Of a DNA stretch of 64,000 nt, positions 1-10,950 are shown piece after piece. Source of the DNA: Pseudoalteromonas luteoviolacea (lineage in GTDB: Bacteria > Pseudomonadota > Gammaproteobacteria > Enterobacterales > Alteromonadaceae); NCBI RefSeq assembly GCF_001696455.1, contig NZ_MAUJ01000010.1, positions 86,717-150,716 on the forward strand. The letters are read 5' to 3'. A program made the translations under genes and the position numbers. Under the pieces are notes generated by a model. It did not search any database, was not told the origin of the DNA, and was given only the letters and a program-made list of their open reading frames with translations. Each line of letters opens with the position of its first letter. The stretch's first letter is position 1.

Positions 1-3000
1 CTGGCAGCTCCAAAGCAATTGGAACATACACGCCGCCCGCCTTGCCTATGGCGAGCATCGCCACAATCATATCAAGGCCGCGAGTCATGCTTATGGCGAC
101 GGGCATTTCGATATCTACCCCCGCTTGAATGAGCACCTGCGCCAATTGATTCGCGCGGCGGTTCAGCTCTTCATAGTTAAGTGATTCGCCTTGCTCGTTG
201 CGCACCGCTATCATGTGTGGTGATTGCTGTGCCTGCGTTTCGAATAGGGCCAATGCATCAAAGTCAGGCAGCGCCTCGCTGTGCCCCTGACCCAACTGGT
301 TAAGTACAGCTTGCGCCTGTTTATCTAACAACTGGATCTGGCCAAGCGGTTGATCTACTTGCGTTTGCACTGTCTCTAATAGCAACGCTAAGTTATTGGC
401 ACATTGCGCCACCAACTCCGCACTAAGCTGCCAGCTCTGATAAGCAAAGTTAATGGTTAAACCTTGTGCTGTCTCGACAAACACGGTCAGCGGGTAATTG
501 GTTTCTTCACGGTTTTCAACTAAATTAAAGCGCGCGCCGCCTAATTCTGAGGCACCCAAAGTATCCGAGATTGGGTAGTTTTCGAAAATCAGTAAACTGT
601 CAAACAAGCCTTGCTGGTTAAAGTCCACTTGCCCTTCAGCCAGTTTTTGAATTTGATACAAAGGCGTGTGTTCAAACTCTCGACTTGCCATACTGTCTTG
701 CTGGCGAGCTTTGAGCCATTGCCCCACTGTCAGTTCATCGTCTAGCGTGCTGATCACCGGCAAGGTATTAATAAATAGACCCACAGTGCGATCGCTACCA
801 ACCAAGTCTGCAGGGCGGCCAGATGTCGTCGCGCCAAAGCAAACCGCTGACTTGTTCAGCATACGCCCTAATAACAACGACCAAGCACCTTGTAAAACGG
901 TATTCACCGTGAGCTGTTGTTGTTGTGCAAAGCGTTGTAATTGCGCGGCTTGTTGCTCGCTTAATTGCAACGTATGCTGCGCGTAGCCCTGCGACTCGTC
1001 CAAGCGTTCACGTACTTGCAACTGCGTTAAATAAGAGGCATCACCCAGTTGTTCAAGGCGACTTTGCCAGTAACTGTCTCCCGCGGCGTCATCTTGGTTC
1101 GTCAAATACGCTAAGTAATCTTTAAACTGACCCCCAGGTGCCGGTAATGTTTGCGCTTGGTAAGCGGCCATGACTTCAGCCAACACCGCCGTGCTACTCC
1201 AACCATCTAGCAGCATATGGTGATAGGTCCAAATAAAGTGATGCTGTGCTGGCGCTTGCTGAACTAAGGTGAAAGACATCAGCCCCACTTGCTCTGTAAC
1301 TGCAAACCCTTTATCAAGCAGTGACTTGGCAAGGGTATGTGTCGATTGTGCTGGTTCACTTTGCCAATCAAGCTCGGTAAATACAATCTGGTGGCCTTCA
1401 ACCACATACTGAAGTGGCTGCATTGCCGCCGACATAAAGCCACTGCGCAATGCCTCATGACGATCAACAACCAGTTGCCAAGCCGCTTTAAAGCGCGACA
1501 CATCAAGACCACTAATATCCAATCTCAGCTGATTGAGATACGCGGCACTTTGCTCCACCATGGTGTGGAACATCATACCCTGCTGCATGGGTGAAAGAGG
1601 ATAAATACTGGTAACGTCCTGCTGTGAGATAGGCAATGCATCCAGCTCTGCTTGAGACAAGGCAAGCAGTGGCACATCAGCAGGCGTTAAGCGTACGTTG
1701 GCTTCGAGACAATGCGCAATAATATCGCCAAACGCTCGTTCAAGCAATTGGGCAAACTCGGCCATATCAGCCTGTAGCAAGCATGCGCTGCTGTAGGTCA
1801 CGGCCAATTGCAACTGGCCATTTTGGATACCACCATTGATGGCAATGTCTGCACTGAGTGGGTTTTCAGGGGCGATACTACGGCCAACACCCTCGGTGCT
1901 CATTTGCCATTGCGCCAATTGCGCATTGCCATTGGCATCGAGCTGACCTAAATAATTAAACTCTATTTGTGGTTTGCGCGTGCTACAAAGCGCTTGCTTT
2001 TGCGTCTCGTTGCCAAAATATTTAAAAGCACCGTAACCGATGCCTTTATTCGGCAGTGCACGTAAACGCTCTTTGGTATGAATAATGGTCTGTGCAATAT
2101 CCGTAAAACTAACCAACTTAACGGGGTATAGAGACGTAAACCAGCCTAACGTGCGACTTAAATCTAGTTGTGACTGCCACGGCTCACGACCATGCCCTTC
2201 AAGGAATACCTGCGCGTCATCAGCCCCCGTCCATTGCTTCAAGGCCACACTTAACCCCGCCAATAGTAGCTCATCAATGTGTGTGCGATAAGGACGCTGC
2301 GCCTGCGTTAATAGGGAGTGTGTCTGTGACTCGCTGAGTGTGATATTGAGTGTTTGTGCACGGTCCATGGTGTCATCACCATCAGCAACAAAATTCGGTA
2401 AATCTAGCGCATCGCTATGCTGCGATTGCCAAATTGCAAATTCGTCTTCGTGGGCGCTGGGGTATGTTTGTAATTGCTGTGCCCAGTATTGATAGCTGTG
2501 GCTCTTGGCTGCAAACGTCACCGCTTTACCAGCTGCTGCCTGCGCAATCCCCTGTAATAAATCATCCACCAAAATACGCCAAGATACCCCGTCAATGACC
2601 AGATGGTGGGCAATTAACAGCAACTGCTGGCGGGTTTCACTATGCACATAGACAACGCGCAGTGAATCACCACGCATGATGTTTAAACTCGCTTGTGCTT
2701 GCTCCGCCAATTGCAAACAGTAGCTGTCAAACGCTTGCTCGGTGGTCGACTGATACCACACCACTTCACGGTAATCCGCTTCATCATAGTCACGATAAGA
2801 TTGTAGCCATTCGCCCTGCTGCTGATATTGCAACCGCAAAGCGTCATGGTGTTCAATAAGAGCCTGCACGCTTTCTGTTAGCGCAGCTAATCCTATGCTT
2901 GCTGGCGGTGTTAGGCGGATCGCTTGGTTCCAGTGATTAACGTGTTTGGGCTGCCTTGCAAAATATGTTTGCTGAATGGGTAACAAGGGCACTTCGCCAC

Positions 3001-5043
3001 TCACATTCTGCGGGATCTTATCCGCGTCACTTAATTCACTCAGTTCTTTGGCCAATTGCGCAATGGTTGGCGCTTCAAACACCTGCTTGGCACTCAAGGC
3101 AAATCCATGCTGGCGCATTGCAGCCACAATTTGTAAACTCAGAATCGAGTCACCGCCTAGGGCAAAAAAGTTATCATCACGACCGATTTGACTGTGACCA
3201 AGGACCTGCTGCCAAGCTTGACACAGCAACTCTTCGCGCTCACCTTGCGGTGCTTGATAGGCAGTTTGATTTGGCAGACTAGGTTCAGGTAGCGCTTTGC
3301 GATCCACTTTACCGTTACTGCTCAGTGGTAAAGCATCCAGTACCCTAATCGAACTCGGTACCATGTAATCCGGCAGCGCATCACTGAGTCCTTGATGTAA
3401 CAGGCTTTCATCTAATGATTCGCCACTCACATAGGCGGCTAGACGCGCGCCACCATTGGGCCCAGAGATGGCCACAACCACCGCTTCTTTTACGCCCGGC
3501 TGGGCAAATAACTGGGTTTCGATTTCACCCAACTCAATGCGTAAACCTCGGATCTTAACTTGATGGTCGGTTCGCCCTAAATATTCGAGCTCACCCAATT
3601 CACTCCAGCGCACCAGATCTCCACTGCGATACAAGCGGCTACCGTCATTGGCAAATGGGTTTGCCACAAAACGCTCAGCACTCAGATCTGGACGATTAGC
3701 ATAACCTCGCGCAAGGCCAATTCCACCAATATATAACTCACCCACGGCACCAATCGGGCTGAGATTTAACTGTTGATCGAGCACCCACAACTCACAACCC
3801 GCTACCGGTTTACCGATGGGGACAGCCTTATCGGTGCGACCATCACATTCGTAATAGCTGACGTCGATGGCCGCTTCTGTCGGGCCATATAAGTTGTGGA
3901 TCTCAAGCGCTGGTAGCAACTTCAAAGTGTCTGCTTGCAGGGCCGCAGGCAGCGCTTCACCACTACAAATAATGTGTTTAATACTGTCACATTGCTGCGC
4001 CAAAGGCTCACTGATAAAGGCCTGTAACATCGAAGGGACAAAGTGCAGCAAAGTCACCTGCTGTGCTTGTATAAGCGCGGCCAAATCACGCGGCTCTTTG
4101 TGGATCTCTGGTTCCGCCACAACCAAGGTTGCACCACGCATCAATGGCCAGAAAAACTCCCAAACAGACACATCAAACCCATAAGGCGTTTTTTGCAAGA
4201 CACGATCTGTTGCGTCAATTGGGTAAGCTTGGTCCTGCCAGCTAATGCGGTTATAAAGAGCATGGTGGTTATTGACCACCCCTTTGGGTTTGCCCGTTGA
4301 GCCCGACGTGTAAATCGCATACGCGGCCTGCGCGGGCAAGATAGTTACATTTGGATAGTCATCATTTTGCTCAGCAAGCGCCGCTTCAAGCGCCGCCCAC
4401 ATATAATAAGGTACCGAAAACCCACTGTTTTCGCGATTGCCCAGTACCAGTTTGAAGGTGCTATTTTGTGCGATATATTCAACCCGATCGGCCGGTAAAT
4501 TAGGGTCAAGGGGCACATACGCCGCGCCACTTTTCATCACCCCAATCAACGCTATCACCATCTCGAAACTGCGGTCGAAATACACGCCTACTTGGTCTTC
4601 AGCGCCAACACCTTGGGCAATCAACCAGTTTGCCAACTGATTGGTGCGCTGTTCAAACTCTCCATAACTCAGGTGCTCACCGGCGAATATCAGGGCACTG
4701 TGCTGCGGTGTTTGCTTGGCTTGTTCACTGATGATATCGGCAATGGACCGTTGCCATGGAAATGCCTCCGCACCTTTGGAAAATGCTTCTAGGCACTGTT
4801 GACGCTGCTGCGGATACCAATCTAAGTATTGCAACGGCGACTGAGGGTTGTTCGCCACCGCAGACAATAAAGCTGCGAGTTCATCTAAACAGTGTTCGGC
4901 AAAGGCTTCGCTGTAAAGTGTGTTGGCGAAGTATAAATGTAGTGTGGTATCCCCCGTGACTTCTTCAATCACATCTAATTGCAAATCAAACGGCATCGAA
5001 AAGCGCAGCGCTTGGGTATCTTTGAGTGATACGCCTTGCAAGC
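1..5043 (-). CDS. Non-ribosomal peptide synthetase, main part (A-T-E-C-A...), runs off left edge
   Basis: This is the continuation of the NRPS that starts at 6246, in the reading frame shifted by one base near 5041. The frame is open to position 1 with no stop seen. Domain order in translation: end of a C domain; an A domain (YTSGSTGKPKG near 4300, LYGPTE near 3890); a T domain with LGGDS near 3150; an E domain with HHLVIDG near 2600 plus EGHGRE and FNYLGQ motifs; a second C domain with HHMLLDGWS near 1210; and the start of a second A domain ending at GVYVPIALELP. The first A domain reads as the ten-residue code D-V-W-H-I-S-L-I-D-K, one change from the usual serine code. With the E domain this predicts incorporation of D-Ser; the C domain after it should then be of the D-accepting type. 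It is the last assembly-line gene in the window; the true 3' end lies outside. Confidence 0.9.
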
Positions 5044-6246
5044 ATCCATGGCACCTTTATCACGTTTCAAGTAGTTAAACATGACCTGAAAAAGTGGGTG
5101 ACTGCCAGTGCTACGCTCAGGTTTAATGGCATCCAAAAGGTGCTCAAACGGCAAGTCTTGATTAGCCTGTGCAAATTGTGAAAACGCTTTGGCTTTTTCC
5201 AACAGTGAAGCAAAACAGTCCTCTGGCGCAACCTCTAGTCGCACCACTTGGGTATTAATAAAAAAGCCGATGAGACCATGGGTTTGTGCATGGTGGCGAT
5301 TGGCAATTGGGACCCCTACTTTGACATCGTTTTGGTCACTATAACGGTGTAATAGATACTGAAAGGCGCTCAGTAACACCAAATATGGTGTCACTTGATG
5401 CTGCTTGGTCAGCCCTTGCACTTGTTGCCACAATGCGTTTGGCAACGCCAAGGACTGCGTACTAATTGGGTAGTTACCCCCTTGTCTCGCCAAGCTATTC
5501 GCAGGCAAGCGCAGTGGTTCAAAATCATCCCCAAGTGCGCCTTGCCAGTCCGTTAATTGCTTGGCCAATAACTCTGAATGGTCTTGCTTGGCCAACCATA
5601 ATGCATAATCTAAATAGTCAGCTTTAGATTCAATTGCTGGTAAATCTTGCTGAGATTGCAGCAGCGCATACGCTTGAATAAATTCATTAAATAACTGCTG
5701 CATCGATGTGCCATCAGTGACGATATGATGCATCACCACCAGCAAGGTACACTCGCCTTGGGCTTCTAATAAGGCCACCCGTAGCAAAGGCTCAGCCGTT
5801 AAATCAAAGGGTTTGTCTGCAATTTCAAACGCCTGCTGCGCTATATCACTTTGCATTGGTATATCGATAAAGGTAAATGCATTGTCGTTTTGCAATTGCT
5901 GTACGGTGGTGCCTGCTTCTTCACTGAAACGGCTATTCAAGATCCCGTGTTTCGCAACCAAGTGCGCAAAGCCAGCTTGCACCCACGCCTTGTTCAGTTG
6001 CCCCTGAAACGTCAGCGTGCCCGCCAAGTTATAGACGCTGTCTTGTGGGTCCAATTGCCACGCAGTCCAAAGACGTTGCTGGGCGGGCGTTAAAGGCACT
6101 TTGGCCGTTCTATCTTGACGCACTGCCAACTGATTTTGTTGCGCTCTGGCCTGACTGTCAGCCAATTTGGCTTTAAGTTTTAGCTGTTGTTCTTCAGTTA
6201 ATGCGCCACCGCGCTCGCGTCTTCTTCTGCGCTTTTGCTCGCTCAT
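4975..6246 (-). CDS. NRPS 5' fragment: condensation domain, cut by a frameshift
   Basis: This is the N-terminal part of the NRPS. The start is the ATG at 6246, preceded by AGGTGG at good spacing; a longer reading from 6351 lacks support. An Arg-rich basic stretch (residues 3-10) and a short helical linker, possibly docking to the upstream PKS, precede a condensation domain with MHHIVTDG near residue 171 and FFINTQ further on. The C domain would link the growing acyl-peptidyl-ketide chain to serine. After about residue 400 the frame drifts into nonsense and stops at 4975. The proper NRPS reading resumes one frame over from about 5041, as if one base were missing between 5046 and 5041. The gene is therefore either broken or carries a sequencing error. 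Confidence 0.85.
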   Translation of the reverse strand: MSEQKRRRRRERGGALTEEQQLKLKAKLADSQARAQQNQLAVRQDRTAKVPLTPAQQRLWTAWQLDPQDSVYNLAGTLTFQGQLNKAWVQAGFAHLVAKHGILNSRFSEEAGTTVQQLQNDNAFTFIDIPMQSDIAQQAFEIADKPFDLTAEPLLRVALLEAQGECTLLVVMHHIVTDGTSMQQLFNEFIQAYALLQSQQDLPAIESKADYLDYALWLAKQDHSELLAKQLTDWQGALGDDFEPLRLPANSLARQGGNYPISTQSLALPNALWQQVQGLTKQHQVTPYLVLLSAFQYLLHRYSDQNDVKVGVPIANRHHAQTHGLIGFFINTQVVRLEVAPEDCFASLLEKAKAFSQFAQANQDLPFEHLLDAIKPERSTGSHPLFQVMFNYLKRDKGAMDACKAYHSKIPKRCAFRCRLICN

Positions 6247-6575
6247 GCTGATTCCACCTGGATCTCGATTATTATGCACTGCTAATCTGGTTGAGTGAGT
6301 GAAATGGAGTTCAACGTTTCTCCGTTCCACCACATCGCAATTATTTGGCATTCTCTACCTACTGGCAGACACAAAACTACGCGGCCTACATGAAAGTAAG
6401 GTGCTGTTTTAATTTGTTTAAATGAGTTTTATGACTGAGTTTTGTACATCGTTTATTATTTTGATGTGTTGGTAAATTTGCCCTTGATGCCAGCTAGACG
6501 TTGGGAAATGAAAAAAATAAAGCCGAGGCCGCCATGGCCTCCAAAAAATTCAATGATAGGGTAGAAAGGGCGGCG
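6247..6575. other. Intergenic region between PKS and NRPS genes
   Basis: About 330 bases without a credible gene. It contains an intrinsic terminator just after the PKS stop and then A+T-rich sequence leading to the ribosome binding site at about 6255. A separate promoter for the NRPS gene is possible here, but I could not identify convincing -35/-10 boxes. Confidence 0.5.
6508..6542 (-). terminator. Intrinsic terminator after the PKS gene
   Basis: A hairpin with arms GAGGCC (6525-6530) and GGCCTC (6536-6541) and a 5-base loop. On the minus strand it is followed by GGC and then TTTATTTTTTT. It sits 34 bases past the PKS stop and before the NRPS start. Confidence 0.75.
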
Positions 6576-9500
6576 TTACTCGTTCAGTAACTGCTCTTCA
6601 ATTAGGAAGGTCAGGTTATCTAGATTCGGATCTTCAAAGAAAGTTGCCGGTTCAACTTCAACTGCGAACTGCTGCTTCACTTTTGCCAGCATTTGAATTG
6701 CTATCAGTGAGTCACCACCAAGCTCAAACAAGTTATCGAAAATACCGATTTCGTCAAAGCCCAAGAATTCACTCCAAATTGCAGCCAACTGCAATTCGAG
6801 TTCACTCTCTGGCGCTTCAAACTCCGTGTCTAGATCGGGTCGCTTGTGGCCTTTTGGTGCCGGCGATTTAGCCTGCATCAAGCGCTCAGTTAGCTCAGCC
6901 ACTTTGTCCGCACGCGCTTGCCAAGACAAGCTTGCAGCGTACAACTGCGGTGCTTGAGATTGACCAATACCCGCAAGCAAAGTTCGTGCAGCGGCTTCAT
7001 CAATACCAAACTCTTCACCCACACTGTGCCCAGCAGCCATACCAATATTTGCCCATGCATCCCAGTTAACCGACTGTACCAAGAAAGGCTGTGGCTGCAT
7101 GGCCACCGCATCTAAATAGCTATTGGCCGCGCAATAATCACTTTGACCCAGTGCACCCAGTACCGAAGCCAATGACGAACATAGGATCATGCGCTCAAGT
7201 TGATGAGATTTAAACGCAGCCAAGAGGTTATCAGTACCTCGGGTTTTCGCAGCCATACTTTGTGCCGCCTGCTCTGCGTTAACCTGCGCCAACATCCCCC
7301 CACCTGGCAGGCCCGCCGCATGGATCACTTGAGTAACTCGTCCCAATGATTGCTCAGCGTGACTAATGGCCACATTTAAGCTCGCAATGTCTAATACATC
7401 TGCCTGCACGACCGCGATACGTGCACCAGCACCTTGCAATGCTTGTAGTGCGCTTAATTGGCCCACCAACTTAGCGTCACTGGCCTCATCCGCAATCAAA
7501 GCAGACCATTGTTCGCTTGCAGGCAGCGCGCTTCGGGTTTGTAATACCAAGGCATGACCTTGGGCAGCTAAAAGCTTGGCAAGGACTAAACCGACGCCAC
7601 CTAAACCACCGGTAATAAAGGTTACAGCGGATGACGATGCTGCATTTTCCTGCGCCGCGATTGCAGGTAAAGCTTGCTGCGTCAGTACAAAACGCTGGCG
7701 ACCACGATAGGCGATTTCTTGCACATCGATTGCCATATCAGCCACTAATTGATTGGCAAATTGCAATTGGCTGCTATCGCGATGGGTGTGTGATACTTCA
7801 CGCAACTGACAGTGAATTGTCGTTTGTTCCATAGCGACAACACGTGTCATACCAAGGGCGGTGGCTTTTTCGGCAGAGACCGTTTCATCACCCAAGACGC
7901 TAAACAACTCACTTGCCACCACAGTCCAATGAATTTGACCTTGCCCTAGTAACCACTTCGACAGTGGTAACAACAATTGATAGCCACAGGGGTGCTGATC
8001 CAATAGACGACAATCAACAATGCGCGTAAATCCGTCGATTTGCTCGTGAAGCATGCTTAATTGGCCCGCATCTTGGCAATCTAACCGATACTGATTTTGG
8101 TCAAGGGCAGAGAATGCATCGCCTTGCCAAACTTGGATAACCGTCGCGCCTTTTGCAGCCAGCGCAGAGCTTAATTTTGCTGTCAGCGGTGCATCCGAGG
8201 CAAGCAACACCACCTTTTGACCCTGTAAATCAATAGATGACAAGGCAGTACTAGGCTGTTGTTGCCAAATTGGCTCTAGTAACTCAGGGCCAGTATCTTC
8301 ACTAACACCTGTGTTTGAAGCTTTAACCGTTTTGGCATCCACCCAAAACTCGGTCTTATCAAATTGATACGCCGGAAATGCCATTTCAGCGCCCGGTGCA
8401 ACTTCACTCACTTGTGACCACTCGATTTGCACACCCAGCTGCCAAAGCTTTGCCAAGGTCTTCACAAAAGGAGGAATAGGCGCTTTGAGGTCGCGTGCAT
8501 GTGCAATGGAATTAAGCACGGTCACGGTGTCAGATACCGATTGTTTGGCAAGCTTTTGCAACGTATCACCGGGGCCTGCCTCGACTAACACATCACAGCG
8601 CTGTGCTAGCGTGTTCACGCCCTCGACAAAGTTAACGGCTTGGCGGATATGATCCAGCCAATATTGCGTTGACGTTGCTTGCTCAGCAGTAATCCAAGTT
8701 CCCGAGAGGTTAGAGACGAAAGGCGTGCTAGGCGCATTTAACTGAACTTGCGCAAGAACCTCAGCAAATTCGTTGAGTACCGGTTCTGTCAGATGACTGT
8801 GGAATGCATGAGACACGTGTAAACGCGTCACACTGATATCGGCGGCTTTCAATTCTCCTTGCAGGGCTTTAATTGCTTCTTTGGTGCCCGCAACCACCGT
8901 ATTGCTAGGGCTGTTGCATGCCGCAATATCTAACTGTTCATTCAAATAAGGTGTCAGGTTTTGCGCATCGCTCATCACCGAAAGCATCGCGCCCGGAGCC
9001 ATGTTTTGTAGCGCCTCACCACGTGCCGTGACCAGCTTAACAGCCGTCTCTAAACTCATCACCCCACTCAAACAGGCCGCCACGTATTCACCAATACTGT
9101 GACCCAACATCGCCTCGATGTGAACACCGTGACTCTCGTAACATTTGGCCATAGCGTAGGCCACCACGAACAGGGCTGGTTGCGTCACTCGCGTTTGACC
9201 AAGCAACTGGTTAGCCGCCAATAACTCATCGTCATTTGGGGTAAACACGCGACGCAATTCATCCTGTAACTCTGTGTTGAATAACGCCGTCACGTCCTCA
9301 AAATGCGCCTTAAATGCGGGTACGTGTTTTAACAGCGGTTGTGCCATCGTCACGTATTGCGACCCTTGGCCTGAGAACATCAAGCCAATCTTATGATTGC
9401 TTGCCTTGTCACCACTGATATCGCGAACAAGGAGTTGCTGTGCTTGCTCAGCACTGTCCACCACAACCGCATGACGAATGGCTTGCGCCGTGCGACTATG

Positions 9501-10025
9501 TTGCAACTGTGCAGCAATCAGGGGGAGCTGCTCTGGCGATTGTTGGAGCTTAATTGCCAATGCCTGACGCTGTGCTTCCAACGCGGATTGACTATTGCCT
9601 GACAGCGGTAAAATGTGCCAAGGTGCAGCCTGATTGAACGCCACCTCAGGTGCAGCGTACTCTTCTAAAATGACATGGGCATTTGTGCCGCCCATACCCA
9701 ATGAGCTGACCGCTGCACGGCGCACCGAGTCACTTTGCCAAGGCTTAAGTTCGGTATTCACGTAAAACGGACTATTGGAAAAGTCGATTTTGCTGTTCAA
9801 CGGGCTGCTGTGCAAACTAGGAGGAAGCGTTTTATGGCGCAGGGCTTGGACGGCTTTGATAAGCCCAGTTACCCCTGCTGCCGAGTCCAAGTGACCAATG
9901 TTGGCCTTAATCGAACCAATGGCGATTTGCTGGTTGTCGCACGCCCCATATGCTCGGCTCAATGCCGCGATTTCAATAGGGTCGCCAAGCGTGGTGCCCG
10001 TACCGTGCGTTTCAATATATCCCAC
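6576..10025 (-). CDS. Modular polyketide synthase, 3' fragment (end of KS, AT, KR, ACP)
   Basis: This is the larger part of a one-module PKS. It opens inside the ketosynthase with GYIETHGTGTTLGDP, which carries the first catalytic His, and NIGHLDSAAG, which carries the second. It continues with an acyltransferase (GQGSQY near residue 215, GHSIGEY near 305). HAFHSH in the AT is the usual signature for malonyl-CoA. A ketoreductase follows (TGGLGGVGLV near 800; SSLASVLGALGQSDYCAAN), and an ACP with ELGGDSL near 1112. No dehydratase or enoylreductase is visible, so the module should add one malonate unit and leave a beta-hydroxyl. The KR lacks the LDD motif of B-type ketoreductases. The apparent GTG start at 10025 is not a real start: the protein continues from the fragment at 9959-10948 across a one-base frameshift. 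Confidence 0.9.
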   Translation of the reverse strand: MGYIETHGTGTTLGDPIEIAALSRAYGACDNQQIAIGSIKANIGHLDSAAGVTGLIKAVQALRHKTLPPSLHSSPLNSKIDFSNSPFYVNTELKPWQSDSVRRAAVSSLGMGGTNAHVILEEYAAPEVAFNQAAPWHILPLSGNSQSALEAQRQALAIKLQQSPEQLPLIAAQLQHSRTAQAIRHAVVVDSAEQAQQLLVRDISGDKASNHKIGLMFSGQGSQYVTMAQPLLKHVPAFKAHFEDVTALFNTELQDELRRVFTPNDDELLAANQLLGQTRVTQPALFVVAYAMAKCYESHGVHIEAMLGHSIGEYVAACLSGVMSLETAVKLVTARGEALQNMAPGAMLSVMSDAQNLTPYLNEQLDIAACNSPSNTVVAGTKEAIKALQGELKAADISVTRLHVSHAFHSHLTEPVLNEFAEVLAQVQLNAPSTPFVSNLSGTWITAEQATSTQYWLDHIRQAVNFVEGVNTLAQRCDVLVEAGPGDTLQKLAKQSVSDTVTVLNSIAHARDLKAPIPPFVKTLAKLWQLGVQIEWSQVSEVAPGAEMAFPAYQFDKTEFWVDAKTVKASNTGVSEDTGPELLEPIWQQQPSTALSSIDLQGQKVVLLASDAPLTAKLSSALAAKGATVIQVWQGDAFSALDQNQYRLDCQDAGQLSMLHEQIDGFTRIVDCRLLDQHPCGYQLLLPLSKWLLGQGQIHWTVVASELFSVLGDETVSAEKATALGMTRVVAMEQTTIHCQLREVSHTHRDSSQLQFANQLVADMAIDVQEIAYRGRQRFVLTQQALPAIAAQENAASSSAVTFITGGLGGVGLVLAKLLAAQGHALVLQTRSALPASEQWSALIADEASDAKLVGQLSALQALQGAGARIAVVQADVLDIASLNVAISHAEQSLGRVTQVIHAAGLPGGGMLAQVNAEQAAQSMAAKTRGTDNLLAAFKSHQLERMILCSSLASVLGALGQSDYCAANSYLDAVAMQPQPFLVQSVNWDAWANIGMAAGHSVGEEFGIDEAAARTLLAGIGQSQAPQLYAASLSWQARADKVAELTERLMQAKSPAPKGHKRPDLDTEFEAPESELELQLAAIWSEFLGFDEIGIFDNLFELGGDSLIAIQMLAKVKQQFAVEVEPATFFEDPNLDNLTFLIEEQLLNE

Positions 10026-10948
10026 GAGCTCGGGTCAATGTCAGCAAACTCAAGGGCCGCTTCAATCGCGCCCGCCTGACCTGTCACACTCGGCGCCGTG
10101 TACCCGACTTTTTCTTTACCATCGTTGTTGATGGCAGAGCCTTTGATCACCGCAAGAATGTGGTCACCGTCTTCAATTGCCTCGTCGACGCGCTTGAGTA
10201 CCACCGCGGCGCTGCCACTGCCAATCAAGATGCCATCGGCTTGCTCACCAAATGCGCTTAATTGACCTGAAGGGGACAAGCTGCCACCCGCTGGTGCATG
10301 GTAGCCTTGTGCATTATTCAGATTGAGCCAAACACCACCGGCAAGCGCCGAGTCACATTCGTAATTCTGCAAAGCCCGACACGCCATATGCACAGCCACG
10401 AGCGAGGTTGAACACGCCGTTTGCACCGTGACAGCAGGCCCCGTTAGGTCTAGCTCGTAGCTGACACGTGTCGCCAATGAGTCTTTATCGTTACCATTGG
10501 TAAGTGCCAACAAACTGGTGATATCTTGCTGACTATCTGTCAGCAGGTTTTGTAATAAATAAGCGGGGACGCCACATCCTGCAAACACCCCAGTAAAATT
10601 ACTGCTATTGGTCGTGATGCCAGCATGCTCTAGGGCATGCCAACAGGTTTGCAAAAAGACCCGTTGCTGTGGGTCAAGTTGCGCCGCTTCTTTTGGCGTG
10701 TAACCAAAAAATGCCGCATCAAACTGCGCCATGCCCGTAAAAGGCACACCGCGTTTTACATAATCAGGGTGGGCCAAGTCATCTTCACTGACACCCGCAG
10801 CGTGCAACTCTGCATCCGTTAAATCTTTCACGGCGCACTTGCCATCTCGTACATTTTGCCACAGCGCATCAACGTTGTCGGCATCTGGGAAACGGCCCGC
10901 CATGCCCACAATGGCAATATCTAATTCGCTATACTTGTTTTCTGACAT
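9959..10948 (-). CDS. Modular polyketide synthase, 5' fragment (ketosynthase N-terminal half)
   Basis: This is the start of the PKS, two bases after the stop of the upstream FAAL-NRPS gene, so the two are surely co-transcribed. The product begins with a short MSENKYSELDIAIVGMAGRF ketosynthase opening and carries the catalytic Cys in VQTACSTSLVAVH. Reading in this frame is good to DIDPSS, then fails and stops at 9959. The correct continuation is in the neighbouring frame from position 10025. One base appears to be missing between 10028 and 10025, within the ketosynthase. If real, the break would inactivate the module, because both catalytic histidines lie beyond it. Confidence 0.88.
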   Translation of the reverse strand: MSENKYSELDIAIVGMAGRFPDADNVDALWQNVRDGKCAVKDLTDAELHAAGVSEDDLAHPDYVKRGVPFTGMAQFDAAFFGYTPKEAAQLDPQQRVFLQTCWHALEHAGITTNSSNFTGVFAGCGVPAYLLQNLLTDSQQDITSLLALTNGNDKDSLATRVSYELDLTGPAVTVQTACSTSLVAVHMACRALQNYECDSALAGGVWLNLNNAQGYHAPAGGSLSPSGQLSAFGEQADGILIGSGSAAVVLKRVDEAIEDGDHILAVIKGSAINNDGKEKVGYTAPSVTGQAGAIEAALEFADIDPSSWDILKRTVRAPRLATLLKSRH

Positions 10949-10950
10949 TG

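Noticed and set aside
5036..5050. Programmed -1 frameshift in the NRPS
   Set aside because: No slippery heptamer or downstream pseudoknot-like structure is visible; a lost base explains it more simply.
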